64,000 nucleotides of DNA, from contig OZ022245.1 of the NCBI GenBank assembly GCA_963978895.1, forward strand, positions 22,560,968 through 22,624,967. The letters are read 5' to 3'. Each line of letters opens with the position of its first letter. Positions within the stretch are counted from its first letter, which is position 1. Made by a program: the position numbers and the translations under genes. The notes under the pieces are model-generated. The model saw only the letters and a list, made by a program, of their open reading frames with translations. It did no database searches and had not been told where the DNA came from. This document shows positions 51,485-62,176 of the stretch, piece after piece. The DNA comes from Erpobdella octoculata (Eukaryota > Annelida > Clitellata > Hirudinida > Erpobdellidae).

Positions 51485-52458
51485 TAATTTTAAGGGCGCT
51501 GATGGTATTGCAGTAAAGTGTTTGCTTGTGGGCCTAAAAAAACGGCAGTTCGAATCTAACCCTGCTTTGCCAGCGTTCGTAGGGGGTTGGTAAGGCAGAC
51601 ACCATAAAGTAAAGTTGCTGAATGCGTTTTAAAATACTCCCCGTTGGCGAATAACCAATCTATGTATATAACATTAAGTGCCTCTTTGTTTTTTTTATTT
51701 GCACGCATTTGTGCTAAGAAATTAAAAAACATTTGGTGTGAAGGACTATAAACTATTAAAAAAAAGTTTAAAAAAAACTAGGTTACAGAAGTTTGTAGTA
51801 TTTAATAACGTGACATGGTCAGCACATTCCAAGCCCCCCGCAGGGCCCTCCAATTTTGGCCTGGAGAGGCTTGAACCCCTCCCTGCCCCCTAGTTGCGCC
51901 CCTGTAAAGAACACTTAACAAAACTTTTCTTGAGATTGCTGATTAAAAAATTAAAATTTAAAATTGTTTCCTTTAGTGTACTTATTAACAACTTAAAAAA
52001 TAATTTTATTGTGCAAAGTGGAGGGCTATCGCCCCCACTGCCCCTTTTCCAAAATCCGCCAATGCCCCCCGGTTGAAATGTGGCAATTATGGTGATTAAT
52101 TTTTAATCAAATATACCTTTAAAACATTTTTGGAAAAAATGATGAGGTATGCCAACCTTTCCTCTCTCTCTCTCTAGTCATTGACCATTTATGAAAATAA
52201 ATTAAGTAGTTTTTTTTTTTTAATTTTGGTTCAATTACCCCCACCAGTCATTGACCATTTTTTGATAGAAATGAGATGCAAAAGCTCAGTAACCTATCAT
52301 TAAAGGGTCCCACTAATGTTTTTGGGAGGGAGCCGCTTATGCCATAGCTATAATATTTGACTTGACGGCTTTAAATCATGAAAATGCAACTGGAAGTGTT
52401 ACGACTGGAATTGCTTTTACATAACCAATGGCATGGAACACTATAATGTTTTAAGTTT

Positions 52459-52743
52459 TTAAATTGCATGATATTGTATCAAACATAGACTTGTAGAGTT
52501 TGTACAAATTACCTTGAATCCAGGATTGATTCTTTTGACCATACATTTGAACCTTCTGCGATGGACGAAGACTGCATGCTGCATGTCCGAACTAGGTATT
52601 TTGTTATAAACTGTTTCGCTTTGTAGATATAACATTCCAACAATTTTCTGATACTCATACACCCATTTTTGCTTGGCAGAAAAACCAGAGTTTTTAAAAA
52701 CATCAAAAGTTTTTCGTTTTAATGTTTTTTTTATTTCTCGCAT
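52459..52743 (-). CDS. Unrecognised 94-codon frame, probably a remnant
   Basis: Minus-strand frame with ordinary amino-acid composition (for example REIKKTLKRKTFDVF and NKIPSSDMQHAVFVH), unlike the repeat-derived frames around it. The homologous stretch in unit 1 (20290-20530) has several indels that break it, so there is no sign of constraint. It is not similar to anything I recognise. It may be an exon fragment of a transposon. Confidence 0.2.
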   Translation of the reverse strand: MREIKKTLKRKTFDVFKNSGFSAKQKWVYEYQKIVGMLYLQSETVYNKIPSSDMQHAVFVHRRRFKCMVKRINPGFKVICTNSTSLCLIQYHAI

Positions 52744-52829
52744 TGAATCAATGGGATATTTATAAGTCTTTCTCTAAAAATTATTGGAAAGTTAAAATTT
52801 TGATTTTTTCACACTTTTACTTAACTCGA

Positions 52830-52860
52830 CTTCTCTGTCTGTCTGTCTGTCTGTCTGTCG
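52830..52860 (+). repeat. CTGT microsatellite
   Basis: Run of tctgtctg repeats in DNA that replaces the hAT transposase region in unit 3. Confidence 0.85.
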
Positions 52861-53715
52861 TCAAATTTTGCAATCGATTTTACACTAACTTCCCGATGAG
52901 CTAGAGACTTAAAAATTTAAACATGCCTCCGAACTGACCTTGAATGGGTTTCTTGTTAGTGTTAGGTTTAACAGAAGCTACAGAAAAAATCATTATTGTT
53001 TCCATCGCCAGATACTATTTCACTGAACTTAGTTCTTACAGCTAAAGGAAGAAGTTCTTTAATTTTATTGTTTACCGTACGTTCCGCCAGATCAACTTTC
53101 ATAAAAGTACTTAGTTACAATTAGCATATATTCAATAAGTCAATTAGTATACCAAAATTATACTCAAGTACAAATACTAAGTATGCATTCATGGAACTTC
53201 AGTATAAATACTAAGGTACATTAATTGTGCTTAAGAACTCGTCATCACTGCTTCTAGATGAACCTTCTCTACAACGTTTGGTCTCAATTGGTCTCAATTC
53301 TGTCTAGAATTGATTAGTCTAACTAACGAACTCATTCTATAATAGTTTTTCTAATATAATTACCTTTTCTATTCTTCCCACCTTAAATTCTGCTGCTTGT
53401 CTAGTTTCACACACATCCCGATTTTCTCAAATTTTTCATCACTTGTTTTTTTGTACTAACTACATCTTATTATACAGTATGTTTTAAATTTTGCCTTACT
53501 ATTTTTTAAATTAAAAATTTTACCTCTTTCGTATTTAATTTTTTTTTAGTACAACCCCTCATAAGTCAGACCTGAGACTTTATATAGTGATAATTGCTTG
53601 TTTACTATATTTGTGGAGCACTCTTTTGCCACACGCCTGGAAATTTTTCTACTTCCTTTCGTTAAGACTTTTTTTTCTCTCAATTGTTTGCCATGGGTTG
53701 AAGGCTACTCAAGAC

Positions 53716-54633
53716 CAGTGTTGAAAAAAGTACTGTGTTTCAGTACTCAAGTACAAGTAACGCCTCAAAAGGTTACTTTAAAAGTATTTGCTAAAAAATG
53801 TACTTAAGTAAAAGTAAAAAGTAAAAAGTAAGAGCACTTTAAAGTTACTTTTAAGTAAAAAGTAAAAGTATTGAAACCGCTTTTGTAATGATCATTCGTC
53901 AAACATCTAACTTTATTTTATCGTAATTCCATCGTTTTTCAAACGCTACTGCCCTAATTACTCAATTGGATAAAGATTTTTCTTAAGCTCTCTTTTCCAG
54001 CATTGATGTTCATGTCATCTGATCAGTTCTGGAGATACTGCATAAAAACTTCATTGTCTTCTTCCTCACCATCGGCTACTGAAAAACGAAATAATCCAGA
54101 ATCACGTGTTTCTTCAAGTTCGACTGAGAATTGTGAAATGCTGAACAAGTAGTTGCTTTAGGTCTTAGGACCTTTAGGTTTGCACAGCAAGCATGTGAAC
54201 TTGAACGTTTTAGCTTCCATCGATTCAAATCTGAACATTTTGACTAAATATAGACATGGGTGTTCTTTATTAAGTTCATTGTTGTTCCGCCTATCTTCGC
54301 CGCCACTGTCCACGTTCGCTCCTTCGGAAGATTCCATAGTAATATCGAACAATCTATTGTAAACCAAAACAAGTATGACGGCGGAAATCTTAGTAATCAT
54401 AGATAATTAATAATACATCGATTTAAACTTTATGTCGTTTTATTAACTTTTTACAGTACTTTGCAACGGTTTGTCCTGGAAAAGTAACGAAGTAAAATTA
54501 AGTCCGAAAATATTACTTCGTTACAAGTAAAAGTACTAAAAATAATGTGCCTACTCCGTTACAGGCAAAAAGTACGTCCGATGTACTTAAGTAAAGTAAC
54601 TCGTTACTTTTACTTCGTTACCGAACAACACTG
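53716..54633 (-). mobile_element. hAT element, 918 bp, with BED-finger remnant, unit 3
   Basis: Ends CAGTGTTG and CAACACTG with a perfect 8-bp target duplication CTCAAGAC (53708-53715 and 54634-54641). The minus strand at about 54070-54330 encodes FKFTCLLCKPK, then after a frameshift TTCSAFHNSQSNLKKH. Its C-x2-C and SNLKKH pattern fits a BED zinc finger, the usual N-terminal DNA-binding part of hAT transposases. The catalytic core is deleted. Confidence 0.85.
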
Positions 54634-54756
54634 CTCAAGACCTTCCTCTTTAATCAGCTCGCAGCAGAGCGTTCTCGCACGCTGTCATATAGACTGCTAT
54701 GTAAATTGGTGCGGTGATTGAATAAAGTTTATTAGTATCGGCCAGTCGCTCGGCGA

Positions 54757-54828
54757 TCCTCGTTAGTATAGTGGTAAGTATCCCCGCCTGTCACGCGGGA
54801 GACCGGGGTTCAATTCCCCGACGGGGAG
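54757..54828 (+). tRNA. tRNA-Asp(GTC), unit 3, second
   Basis: Intact 72-nt gene about 115 bp right of the hAT element at 53716-54633. It corresponds to the third Asp of unit 1. Confidence 0.95.
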
Positions 54829-55495
54829 TGGACACATCTTTTGGCTACAAATTTATATTTACGACAAATATTACGAGGCATTTAGTTCATTTAATGATTA
54901 ACAACTTTTGATTTGTGCATTTAATTGGCTGACCTAGTTTGTGTTTATTCAAATTATGTAAAAAGAGAGAAATTTATGAAAAAACAAAAATATGAGTTGT
55001 CGTCAAAAACCCTGTTTTGTTTTTAGACAACTAATCGATCAATAGTAATCAACGCTAATCTTTGCTTTGTCAATTTAATTTTATTTAAATTTTGCGGCTC
55101 AGCTGTCCTACTCATTGATCCCTTTTCTTCAATACAGTAGCTCTCATTTTCTTGTGGGGTCGGCACACTGAAAATATCTAAAAAGTTCTGCGGTACACCA
55201 CAATGAAAAGTTATTTTTTGTTAGCTAAATATTCTTAGTTTTTACACGTTATTAAATGCAGTGGCTGAGCTTATTTTCGCGTTGAATCGGGATTTGTTCG
55301 ACAACTTTGAGTTGCAAATCAAACAAAAACCGTGAGCATCTTCGGATCCTAAACTCAAAGTACTTCTCTTCTAATTTTTGCTTAATTAATTTTGTTTATT
55401 GACATTTTCTATTTTAGCCACCAATTTAAAAAAAGAAAAAAGAAATAATCATGGATGAAAAAGAAGTTAGTTTATAGCTTTAATTATTGCCACTT

Positions 55496-55538
55496 GCGTG
55501 AGTGGTATAACGGTAGCATAGTTGCCTTCCAAGCAATT
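55496..55538 (+). pseudogene. tRNA-Gly, 5' half only, unit 3
   Basis: Identical to Gly from the acceptor through the anticodon arm, then joins directly to downstream DNA (ttttaaagtgtttgcc). About 30 nt including the T arm and 3' acceptor are deleted. Comparison with 44278-44348 defines the deletion. Confidence 0.85.
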
Positions 55539-55680
55539 TTAAAGTGTTTGCCTTTTTATCTAAAAGACGGTAGTTCAAATCTAACCGATGTAACCGGCGT
55601 CTGTATGGTGTATGGAGAGCAGAGGTGGACATGGATTGGGTCCGATTTTTAGAAACAAGGCTGGGGTTGTAAAAAAAAAA
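55539..55680 (+). repeat. Family B retroposon body with A tail, unit 3
   Basis: Starts within the tRNA-like head (aaagtgtttgccttttta), passes a B-box-like gtagttcaaatctaacc, and ends with a run of about ten A. It is fused directly to the 5' half of tRNA-Gly. A shorter version follows the intact Gly at 44349-44402. Confidence 0.55.
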
Positions 55681-57140
55681 CTGATTTTTTAATAATTTAA
55701 CCGTTGGCTGGGTTGGCTCGAAAAATTTTACGAACTAAATGTGAACTATTTGGACCGTTGATCGTGCGTCCTAGCTTTTGCGTAAAGTCAGGGGTTCTTA
55801 CGAAGTGGGGTGCACCCCCAAAGTCGGGCGCCGTTCTAATTTGAGTAGTGCGAAAAATAAAATTTTAAAATAATTAAAAGTTTAAATTTCAAACAAATAT
55901 TTTATACACTTTTAGTTTTTGCTGAGAATATATTAGAAAATTATTTAAATCCTTAATCTTAGAACGATTTTAGATTTATGGGTCTTTTTGATTATGGTCA
56001 CTGTCAGTCAGATCAGAACAAACGGGTAAAGTGCAATGTTATTTTGTTTTAACGTCTTTCAGTAAAAGAAACAGTTGCCATGAGTGGTACAAATTTGTAA
56101 GCTCAAGTTTACAGCATTTTAAAGTATTTGTCTAAAGTTGAGTATATAAATTTTATAAGGGCTATGTTAGCTATACAAAAAAGTTTAAATAAGCTAATTT
56201 GTTAAATTATAAATAGTGGATATAACAAAAATTGGAGACCCCTAACGTCCCAATCTAGTCAACCAGTTACATAGATTAGTTGCCTTAATTGGAACACAAG
56301 AAAATTTCGTAAGTTTAACTAGGCAAAACGTTGATTTACCTCAAGTTGAAATTGGTTTGACTACAACAGACGTTACTATGGCAAAAGAAAGTACATGATT
56401 TTTTATTGTTTTTACGCTGAGTAATAACCGCATTCCATTTCAGGGTAAATCTTTCTTAGTTATCACATCATCACTTCAGCTGGCGTTTCAAAATTGAAAG
56501 TTGTCAAAGAAGCGGAAAAATTCAAAAAACTAGGCTCGCGGGGTTTTACTTTTAACACTGACAAAGACGATATACAATGACCGAAGCGCTTTTAATGTGA
56601 CCTAGTCCTGTCAAATAATTTGAAACCGAACCAGCTAAAAAAGCATTTCGGTGCAATACATCTAAACAATTCCGAATCGATTGACGTTCCTGAACAGAAA
56701 AGAGCTCGGTGTAACGGCACAGCAAGTTTACATCAACTAGGATTTTTGGCCACCAATGACAAACTAGTCTTGTTTGCTTCTTACCATATTGCTTATTGAA
56801 TTGTCAAAATTAGTAAGCCTCACACTTTTCTTATAAAGATATATACCCAAAAAAATGCGCTGTCATTCATTATTCTTTTTGTTTCCCTGTTTTGGTAAAT
56901 GTGAAAATCAAGCAAAAAATCAATTGGAGGACGGTGATGATATGCAAACTGCCTTGTTAAAAATCGCTTCTCGTATTTCTGACCTCATCAACGGGAAGCA
57001 ACAGCAAATACGTTAATTTTAAAAAAATTGATACAAATTACTTACATTTCACTTATTATTTTTTATAGGTAAAAATAAAAAGTGCGGTCAAATTGAGTTC
57101 GTCCTAATGGGGACTCGGGAAAAAAGGTCAAAAACCACTG
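55681..57140. other. Intergenic DNA at the end of unit 3
   Basis: No supported gene. It contains AT-rich spacer and a stretch shared with 44400-44980 ending in aaaaaggtcaaaaaccactgg, resembling a hAT end in reverse. A 53-codon frame at 56855-57016 is discussed among the rejected items. Confidence 0.45.
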
Positions 57141-57367
57141 GCCTGGAGTGGTGCTACGTTGAGTTAACTTCTAATTCGTTTAAAAGTTATTTAAAGATAG
57201 TTTCGGAAATATTTTGCTCCCCCCCCTCTAGAAGATTTTCTGCGGGCGCCCATGGTCACCAGTGAAGATCAGAGTTAATAAAAACTTGTTTCCTAACTTT
57301 TAACTAAATTCCAGGCTTGGGTACGTAATTTCCGTTCAGCAAAAAACTAAATCACATGTGCTCATGG

Positions 57368-57563
57368 TGCTGTGTTAGTTGAGTTTGGTAGAATGTTGGG
57401 CTTGAATGTGAAAACTTCAAGGTTAAACACGCACTCGTTGCCTAGTGGTCATGTTAGCCAAAAACTTAGCGAGTAAAATGGTTTTTCGCCATGGGGCATA
57501 GAGCTTCTAAGCTCTGTTAGAGGCGCTCTATAAATTGGCACATCACATTACATTACATTATTC
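57368..57563 (+). repeat. tRNA-derived SINE (family A), unit 4
   Basis: Orthologous to 1270-1466, upstream of the first Val gene of unit 4. Confidence 0.6.
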
Positions 57564-57613
57564 GAAATTGCTAGTTGGAATAATTCGTTTGCCAATATAT
57601 ATACCTTCGCTTA

Positions 57614-57686
57614 GTTTCCGTGGTGTAGTGGTTATCACGTTCGCCTAACACGCGAAAGGTCCCCAGTTCGAGCCTGGGCGGAAACA
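57614..57686 (+). tRNA. tRNA-Val(AAC), unit 4, first
   Basis: Intact 73-nt Val gene with canonical boxes and paired acceptor; TTTT downstream. Confidence 0.95.
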
Positions 57687-57835
57687 TGGTATTTTGCACT
57701 GAGAAGAAAACAATCTCAATTTGCTTAAAATATAAATAATAGATAAATTAGTAATTGTTATGTTTTTAGGCCACTTAACAATCAATAGTAATCAGCATTA
57801 ATTGTTTGATTGTAATGATGTAAATGTAAAAAATG

Positions 57836-58034
57836 TTGTTTTGTTTTGCTAATTTATTGAGCGCCTTTTCCGCTTTGTTCAAAGGCGCTGTTCTTTTACA
57901 TGCCCCACGGAGAGAACGATTTTACCCGCTAAATTTTCCGTTGACATGGGCTACTAGGCAGTGAGTGGGAGTCGAACCGTGAAGCTCTCACATTCAAGGC
58001 TAACCCTTTACCAGCTCAGCTAACCTAGCACCAA
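57836..58034 (-). mobile_element. tRNA-derived SINE (family A), younger copy with target duplication
   Basis: Read on the minus strand it starts with an A box (tagctgagctgg) and a canonical B box (ggttcgactcc), followed by the family body with gcgggtaaaatcgttctc and a tail ending in gcgctcaataaattagc plus an A/C-rich run. It is flanked by the direct repeat ATGTAAAT (57828-57835 and 58035-58042). The corresponding site in units 1 to 3 lacks it, so this is a unit-specific insertion. It is the best copy for defining the family. Confidence 0.75.
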
Positions 58035-58253
58035 ATGTAAATTTACATTTAAAACATTGTCTCTTTGGCTTAAAGAACTTTGTGACAGAACAGATTAGGA
58101 TTCTTTTTACACTAATTCCCATCCTTTTTTGGGATCGGCACACTGAAAATATCTAAAACGTTCTGCGGCACACCACAATGAGAAGTAGTTCTTATTGTTA
58201 AATATTGCTAGTTTTCACACGGTTTTCTATGCAGTGGCTGAACTTATTTACAA

Positions 58254-58256
<3 letters not shown>

Positions 58257-58290
<34 letters not shown>
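58257..58290. repeat. TA microsatellite, unit 4, left part
   Basis: TA run at the same position where units 1 and 2 carry the Penelope-like element (same upstream flank, tgctgtggctgaactta type). Confidence 0.95.
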
Positions 58291-58293
<3 letters not shown>

Positions 58294-59172
58294 GGGCGTA
58301 GCTAGGGGGGGCAGGGGGGGCGAGCTGCCCCGGGCGCCATCTTGGGGGGGGGGGCGCCGAAGAGGAAGATACAGTATATTCATGCTAGACTAACTCTCTC
58401 TCAAAGTTTGCGTGAGATGCAAGAAAAACAGTAGTTTCCTTCCTTGCATCAGGATATCGTCCACAGTCTAGTTGTATATCTGCTGCTTCATTCCATTTAG
58501 TTGTTCTGCAGCATCAAACTTGTTAGGTTCTTAGGAAGGGAGAGAGCCATGTCACTCATGTGTTTCATTTCAAACCCACCAGCCACAATCTAGGCACAGA
58601 TCTCCGGCTCAGGCAAGGAGAAACTTGGTGACCCCTTCATGCTCCAGCCACCAGTCATTTCACATCGTTGACGTAGAGGCAATGTTTTGAAAGCTGCTCT
58701 TGCTATCTAGAACGTCTGTGCCCTGTGCAGCACACCTCCTTTATGACATCAAGTTTATGACACACAGCCTAAGGACCATATTTAATTTCATCAGTGTGTG
58801 CATTTATTGACATTTATTTATTACATTTATTCTCACTGAGTTTTGTGGATTTCTAAAAAATTTATTTCTGTTCTTTACGGTATTTTAAATAAAATTTTTG
58901 CTTGCCGCATTTTTTTTCAAATACTGATTGCGAAAAGATGGCGCCAAAACGCACGCATATAAACCTACACTTTTAGTTCTTAAGAGAACGGCAAAAGTAT
59001 GAACGAAGTAAACATCGAATCTTTTTCTCAACAAAAGTCAAATGATAAGAACAATAGGACACGTAACGTTTAACTTTAATTTCTTCATTGCAACGGGGGG
59101 AGGCCCGGGGGCGCCGGGGGGGGGCGCAAAATTTATAGTTTCGCCCCGGGCGCCAAAAACCCTCGCTACGCC

Positions 59173-59176
<4 letters not shown>
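58291..59176. mobile_element. TIR element with CAGGGGCGTAGC ends inside the TA tract, unit 4
   Basis: The left end CAGGGGCGTAGCTAGGG is matched in reverse by the right end CCTCGCTACGCCTCTG. GC-rich subterminal repeats (gccccgggcgcc) occur at both ends, and TA repeat lies on both sides. At 886 bp without a transposase frame it is non-autonomous. End sequence suggests hAT; an 8-bp TATATATA duplication cannot be told from the microsatellite. Confidence 0.75.

Positions 59177-59251
<75 letters not shown>
59177..59251. repeat. TA microsatellite, unit 4, right part
   Basis: Continues the tract interrupted by 58291-59176 and leads into the conserved gcgtgtttgtaaatagg flank. Confidence 0.95.
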
Positions 59252-59254
<3 letters not shown>

Positions 59255-60063
59255 TGTTTGTAAATAGGTGCCAAATACGAGCCAAATGTTAGGAGCGTCT
59301 TTTCAGCAAAACCTTGAGGAGCAAAACATTTTAAAAAATTTCTTCTGCAAAATTTTCTAAAACTCTATAAATTTTCAAAAACTTACTCTTTTATATTCTA
59401 TACACGTACACTTTTTATCGATAATTTACCACCCCATAAAAAATGTTATCGGGCGAAAAATTATGCCGAGAGTATGGATAAGTAACACTAGACTTCAAAG
59501 TTATAAATAACCAAATAGTTTAAAACTTTAGTAAACTTTCTAGATCATGGTGAATTCCTTTGAAATGCGCCTGAAAAGTGGCCAGTAATTTGTCAGTGAC
59601 CAGCGAATGGTCAGCTTACCATACCGGTCAGCGAATTTTCTGAAGGTTTCCGCCAAGGATGACTGAAACTCACGCTACGCCACTGTTTACCGCTTTAGTT
59701 ATTGTTCCATACTAACTCACTGTCAATAGTCACCTATCACCGGGGCGTGGGAACACAAGATATACAAATGCGCCACTGAAAATGTACACATGGAAACGTT
59801 TAGGGTAGTAGCAGGTACTTTTTCTACGAAGACAATTTTTTAAAAGACTCAACTTTTTGTCGCCACGAGGACACGTCTACCATGCTTCCCTCGCTACACC
59901 TCTGCATCTTCCGTCAGTTAAAAACACTTCAAGATGGATTGTCTCCATCTCCAACGTTGAAACGAGTTTCTTTATTCTATTCTCTTAATGTTAAACCTAT
60001 AGTTGGTTATTTGAAAATCTTTAATTAAAATGAATAATTTGCCAATGTACATTTTAATGTTTA

Positions 60064-60136
60064 GTTTCCGTGGTGTAGTGGTTATCACGTTCGCCTAACA
60101 CGCGAAAGGTCCCCAGTTCGAGCCTGGGCGGAAACA
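60064..60136 (+). tRNA. tRNA-Val(AAC), unit 4, second
   Basis: Intact Val gene. It lies in the first copy of a 275-bp tandem duplication whose second copy carries a mutated Val (60339-60411). Confidence 0.95.
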
Positions 60137-60338
60137 TATTATTTTGAACTGAAAAGAACATATTATTTTGCTTCTGAGAAGAAAACACTCAGTTAAAAAC
60201 ACTTCAAGATGGATTGTCTCCGTCTCCAACGTTGAAACGAGTTTCTTTATTCTATTCTCTTAATGTTAAACCTATAGTTGGTTATTTGAAAATCTTTAAT
60301 TAAAATGAATAATTTGCCAATGTACATTTTAATGTTTA

Positions 60339-60411
60339 GTTTCCGTGGTGTAGTGGTTATCACGTTCGCCTAACACGCCATAGGTCCCCAGTTCGAGCCT
60401 GGGCGCAAACA
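60339..60411 (+). pseudogene. tRNA-Val(AAC), full length but mutated
   Basis: Second member of a 275-bp tandem duplication. It has three substitutions against its neighbour. Two break the anticodon stem (C-C and U-U oppositions), and one puts C opposite C in the acceptor stem. The anticodon and B box are kept, so transcription is possible, but a stable, aminoacylated tRNA is unlikely. Confidence 0.8.
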
Positions 60412-60661
60412 TATTATTTTGAACTGAAAAGAACATAATCTCAAGTTGATCGAAAAGTAATTAAATAAAGTAAAATAATCCTGTTATGCTCCTAGACAAC
60501 AATCATATTTAATGAACGGTAATTTTTGCTTTCAAAGTTTTATTTTAGTTATATTTTGTGGCTCAGCTGTCCTACTACGGATTTCTCTATAAATATCTTG
60601 ACATAACTAATGGGTTCAAAACTTAGAAATTACTTTCATAGTTCTCACGAGGTATTGCTGG

Positions 60662-60879
60662 TGGGAAACGGACATTTTCCACCCGGACAATCCCCCCGGA
60701 CAATTCACCTCGGATATTCCCCCCCCCCGGAGTAGAGTTAGAGTACAGGTTTTTCTAACAAACAAAAACATATTTTTAAAAGATTTAACATTTATTGTTT
60801 ATATTTAATTGAATATTATTAATTGAATAGAGTGTTTAGCATTTCACTATTTACTTCGTTAGGGTTAGGGCTCGGGTAA
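60662..60879. mobile_element. GGACA-TTCCCC element, truncated, unit 4
   Basis: Left end after ATTGCTGG (60654-60661). It stops within the first TTAGGG-like repeats, where it joins hAT-derived DNA. Confidence 0.55.
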
Positions 60880-60881
60880 TC

Positions 60882-61465
60882 AGTTAGTATCATATCTTTC
60901 TTCTAAAGCTGATTAGCGTGAATAGTTTTCTGGCAATCCCCGCAATAGCCAGAGCTTTCAAGAATTCCCAGTTCGGCTGCTGTTGAACGTCTTTTCAGTG
61001 CTGTCTTGACAGCTCAAAAATGCAAGATGGCTGATGAAACAATTAATATACTGATTTTTCTGTGGTCAAGGTTGAAGTCCCAAACCAATTTCTGCTCACA
61101 AGTTATCATGTTATGATTGATATAATCGTCTATTTAAAAATGAAAATGTAATATGCAGTTTTGTTGGAAATAAAATTTCAAACAATAATCATTCTACTCT
61201 TTGATCGATCATGTTAATAAATAATTTAAAGACAAATTTCAAACATGATGTTTAATCGAGTTAATTGAAAGAACCAAAATCGCCGAGATCAGTATAAAAA
61301 ACAAAAGATTTAGAAATAGTTGGAAAAAGTTTAACGACCTTTTTTGAGTTTAGTTACAAATTTTTTTAAATTAGTTGCCACTAAAAGTTTAACTTAAGTT
61401 TTTCAGTTAAACGTTAGTAAATGTTTAACTAAAGTTACTAAACAAATAATTTTTGCATATCTCTG
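60882..61465 (+). mobile_element. hAT element, left part lost, unit 4
   Basis: Right portion only, joined to the truncated telomere-like element at about 60880. A 9-nt in-frame deletion lies in the dimerisation motif. Confidence 0.65.
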
Positions 61466-62154
61466 GGTGTAAATCAATTGCTGGAGATGGCTAGACAAGT
61501 CAGCCTTAACTAAACGTTAAGAATATAAATGAATCCAACTTGTTATTTAATTGATAACCATGCCTGTTGTCGTGATATTAACACACCAATGAAAAGTTAC
61601 ATAATAAAAATAACAATACAACTGATAATTTTAACTGTCAGAGTGTAAGAGTTTTGCTCAACGAATCAAATCCAGTGCCACAAGTTATTTTTTTTAATAG
61701 TTTATAATCCTTTACACCAGGTGTTTTAAGACTGATATAGCTTTACCTATGTAGGAAATATCAAAGTACCTTCTGTCGTGGAATATAATTTGATCCTTTT
61801 CTTGTTTTTTTCTCCTCCTTTATCCAGACTTGGGACTGGCTCGCATTTAGCGAGGCAGATACGCAATCCATTTAATAAATACTGTAACAATTAATTGAAA
61901 AATGTGTTTTATGCTAAAATTCAAATTGTCTGAAAAGTAGAGGAATAAATAAAAACTCCCATCTCGGTTATTTTGCGACAAAAATGTTAATAATGTCATT
62001 CTCATTGAGTTAAATGTTTGATACTTATATTTTAAATTTGTACAAAAAAAATATTTGCTGTAACTGACTTTGTTATAAGCAGAACATACCAACATAAATT
62101 TGCCGTATCCAGGATAAGTGTTTTAAAACTAACCAATACGAATCCGTCCGGCGA

Positions 62155-62176
62155 TCCTCGTTAGTATAGTGGTAAG
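62155..62176 (+). pseudogene. tRNA-Asp 5' fragment interrupted by a CR1-like element
   Basis: The first 22 nt of Asp, through most of the A box, are perfect. At 62177 the sequence changes into CR1-like reverse-transcriptase DNA. The upstream flank (agtccggcgatcc-type context) matches that of the first Asp in unit 2. Confidence 0.88.

Larger units (their letters stand above)
59914..60463 (+). repeat. 275-bp tandem duplication containing tRNA-Val
   Basis: Two successive copies (starting near cagttaaaaacacttcaag at about 59914 and 60189) each contain a Val gene, spaced 275 bp apart. Flanking sequence within the two copies is nearly identical. Confidence 0.85.
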
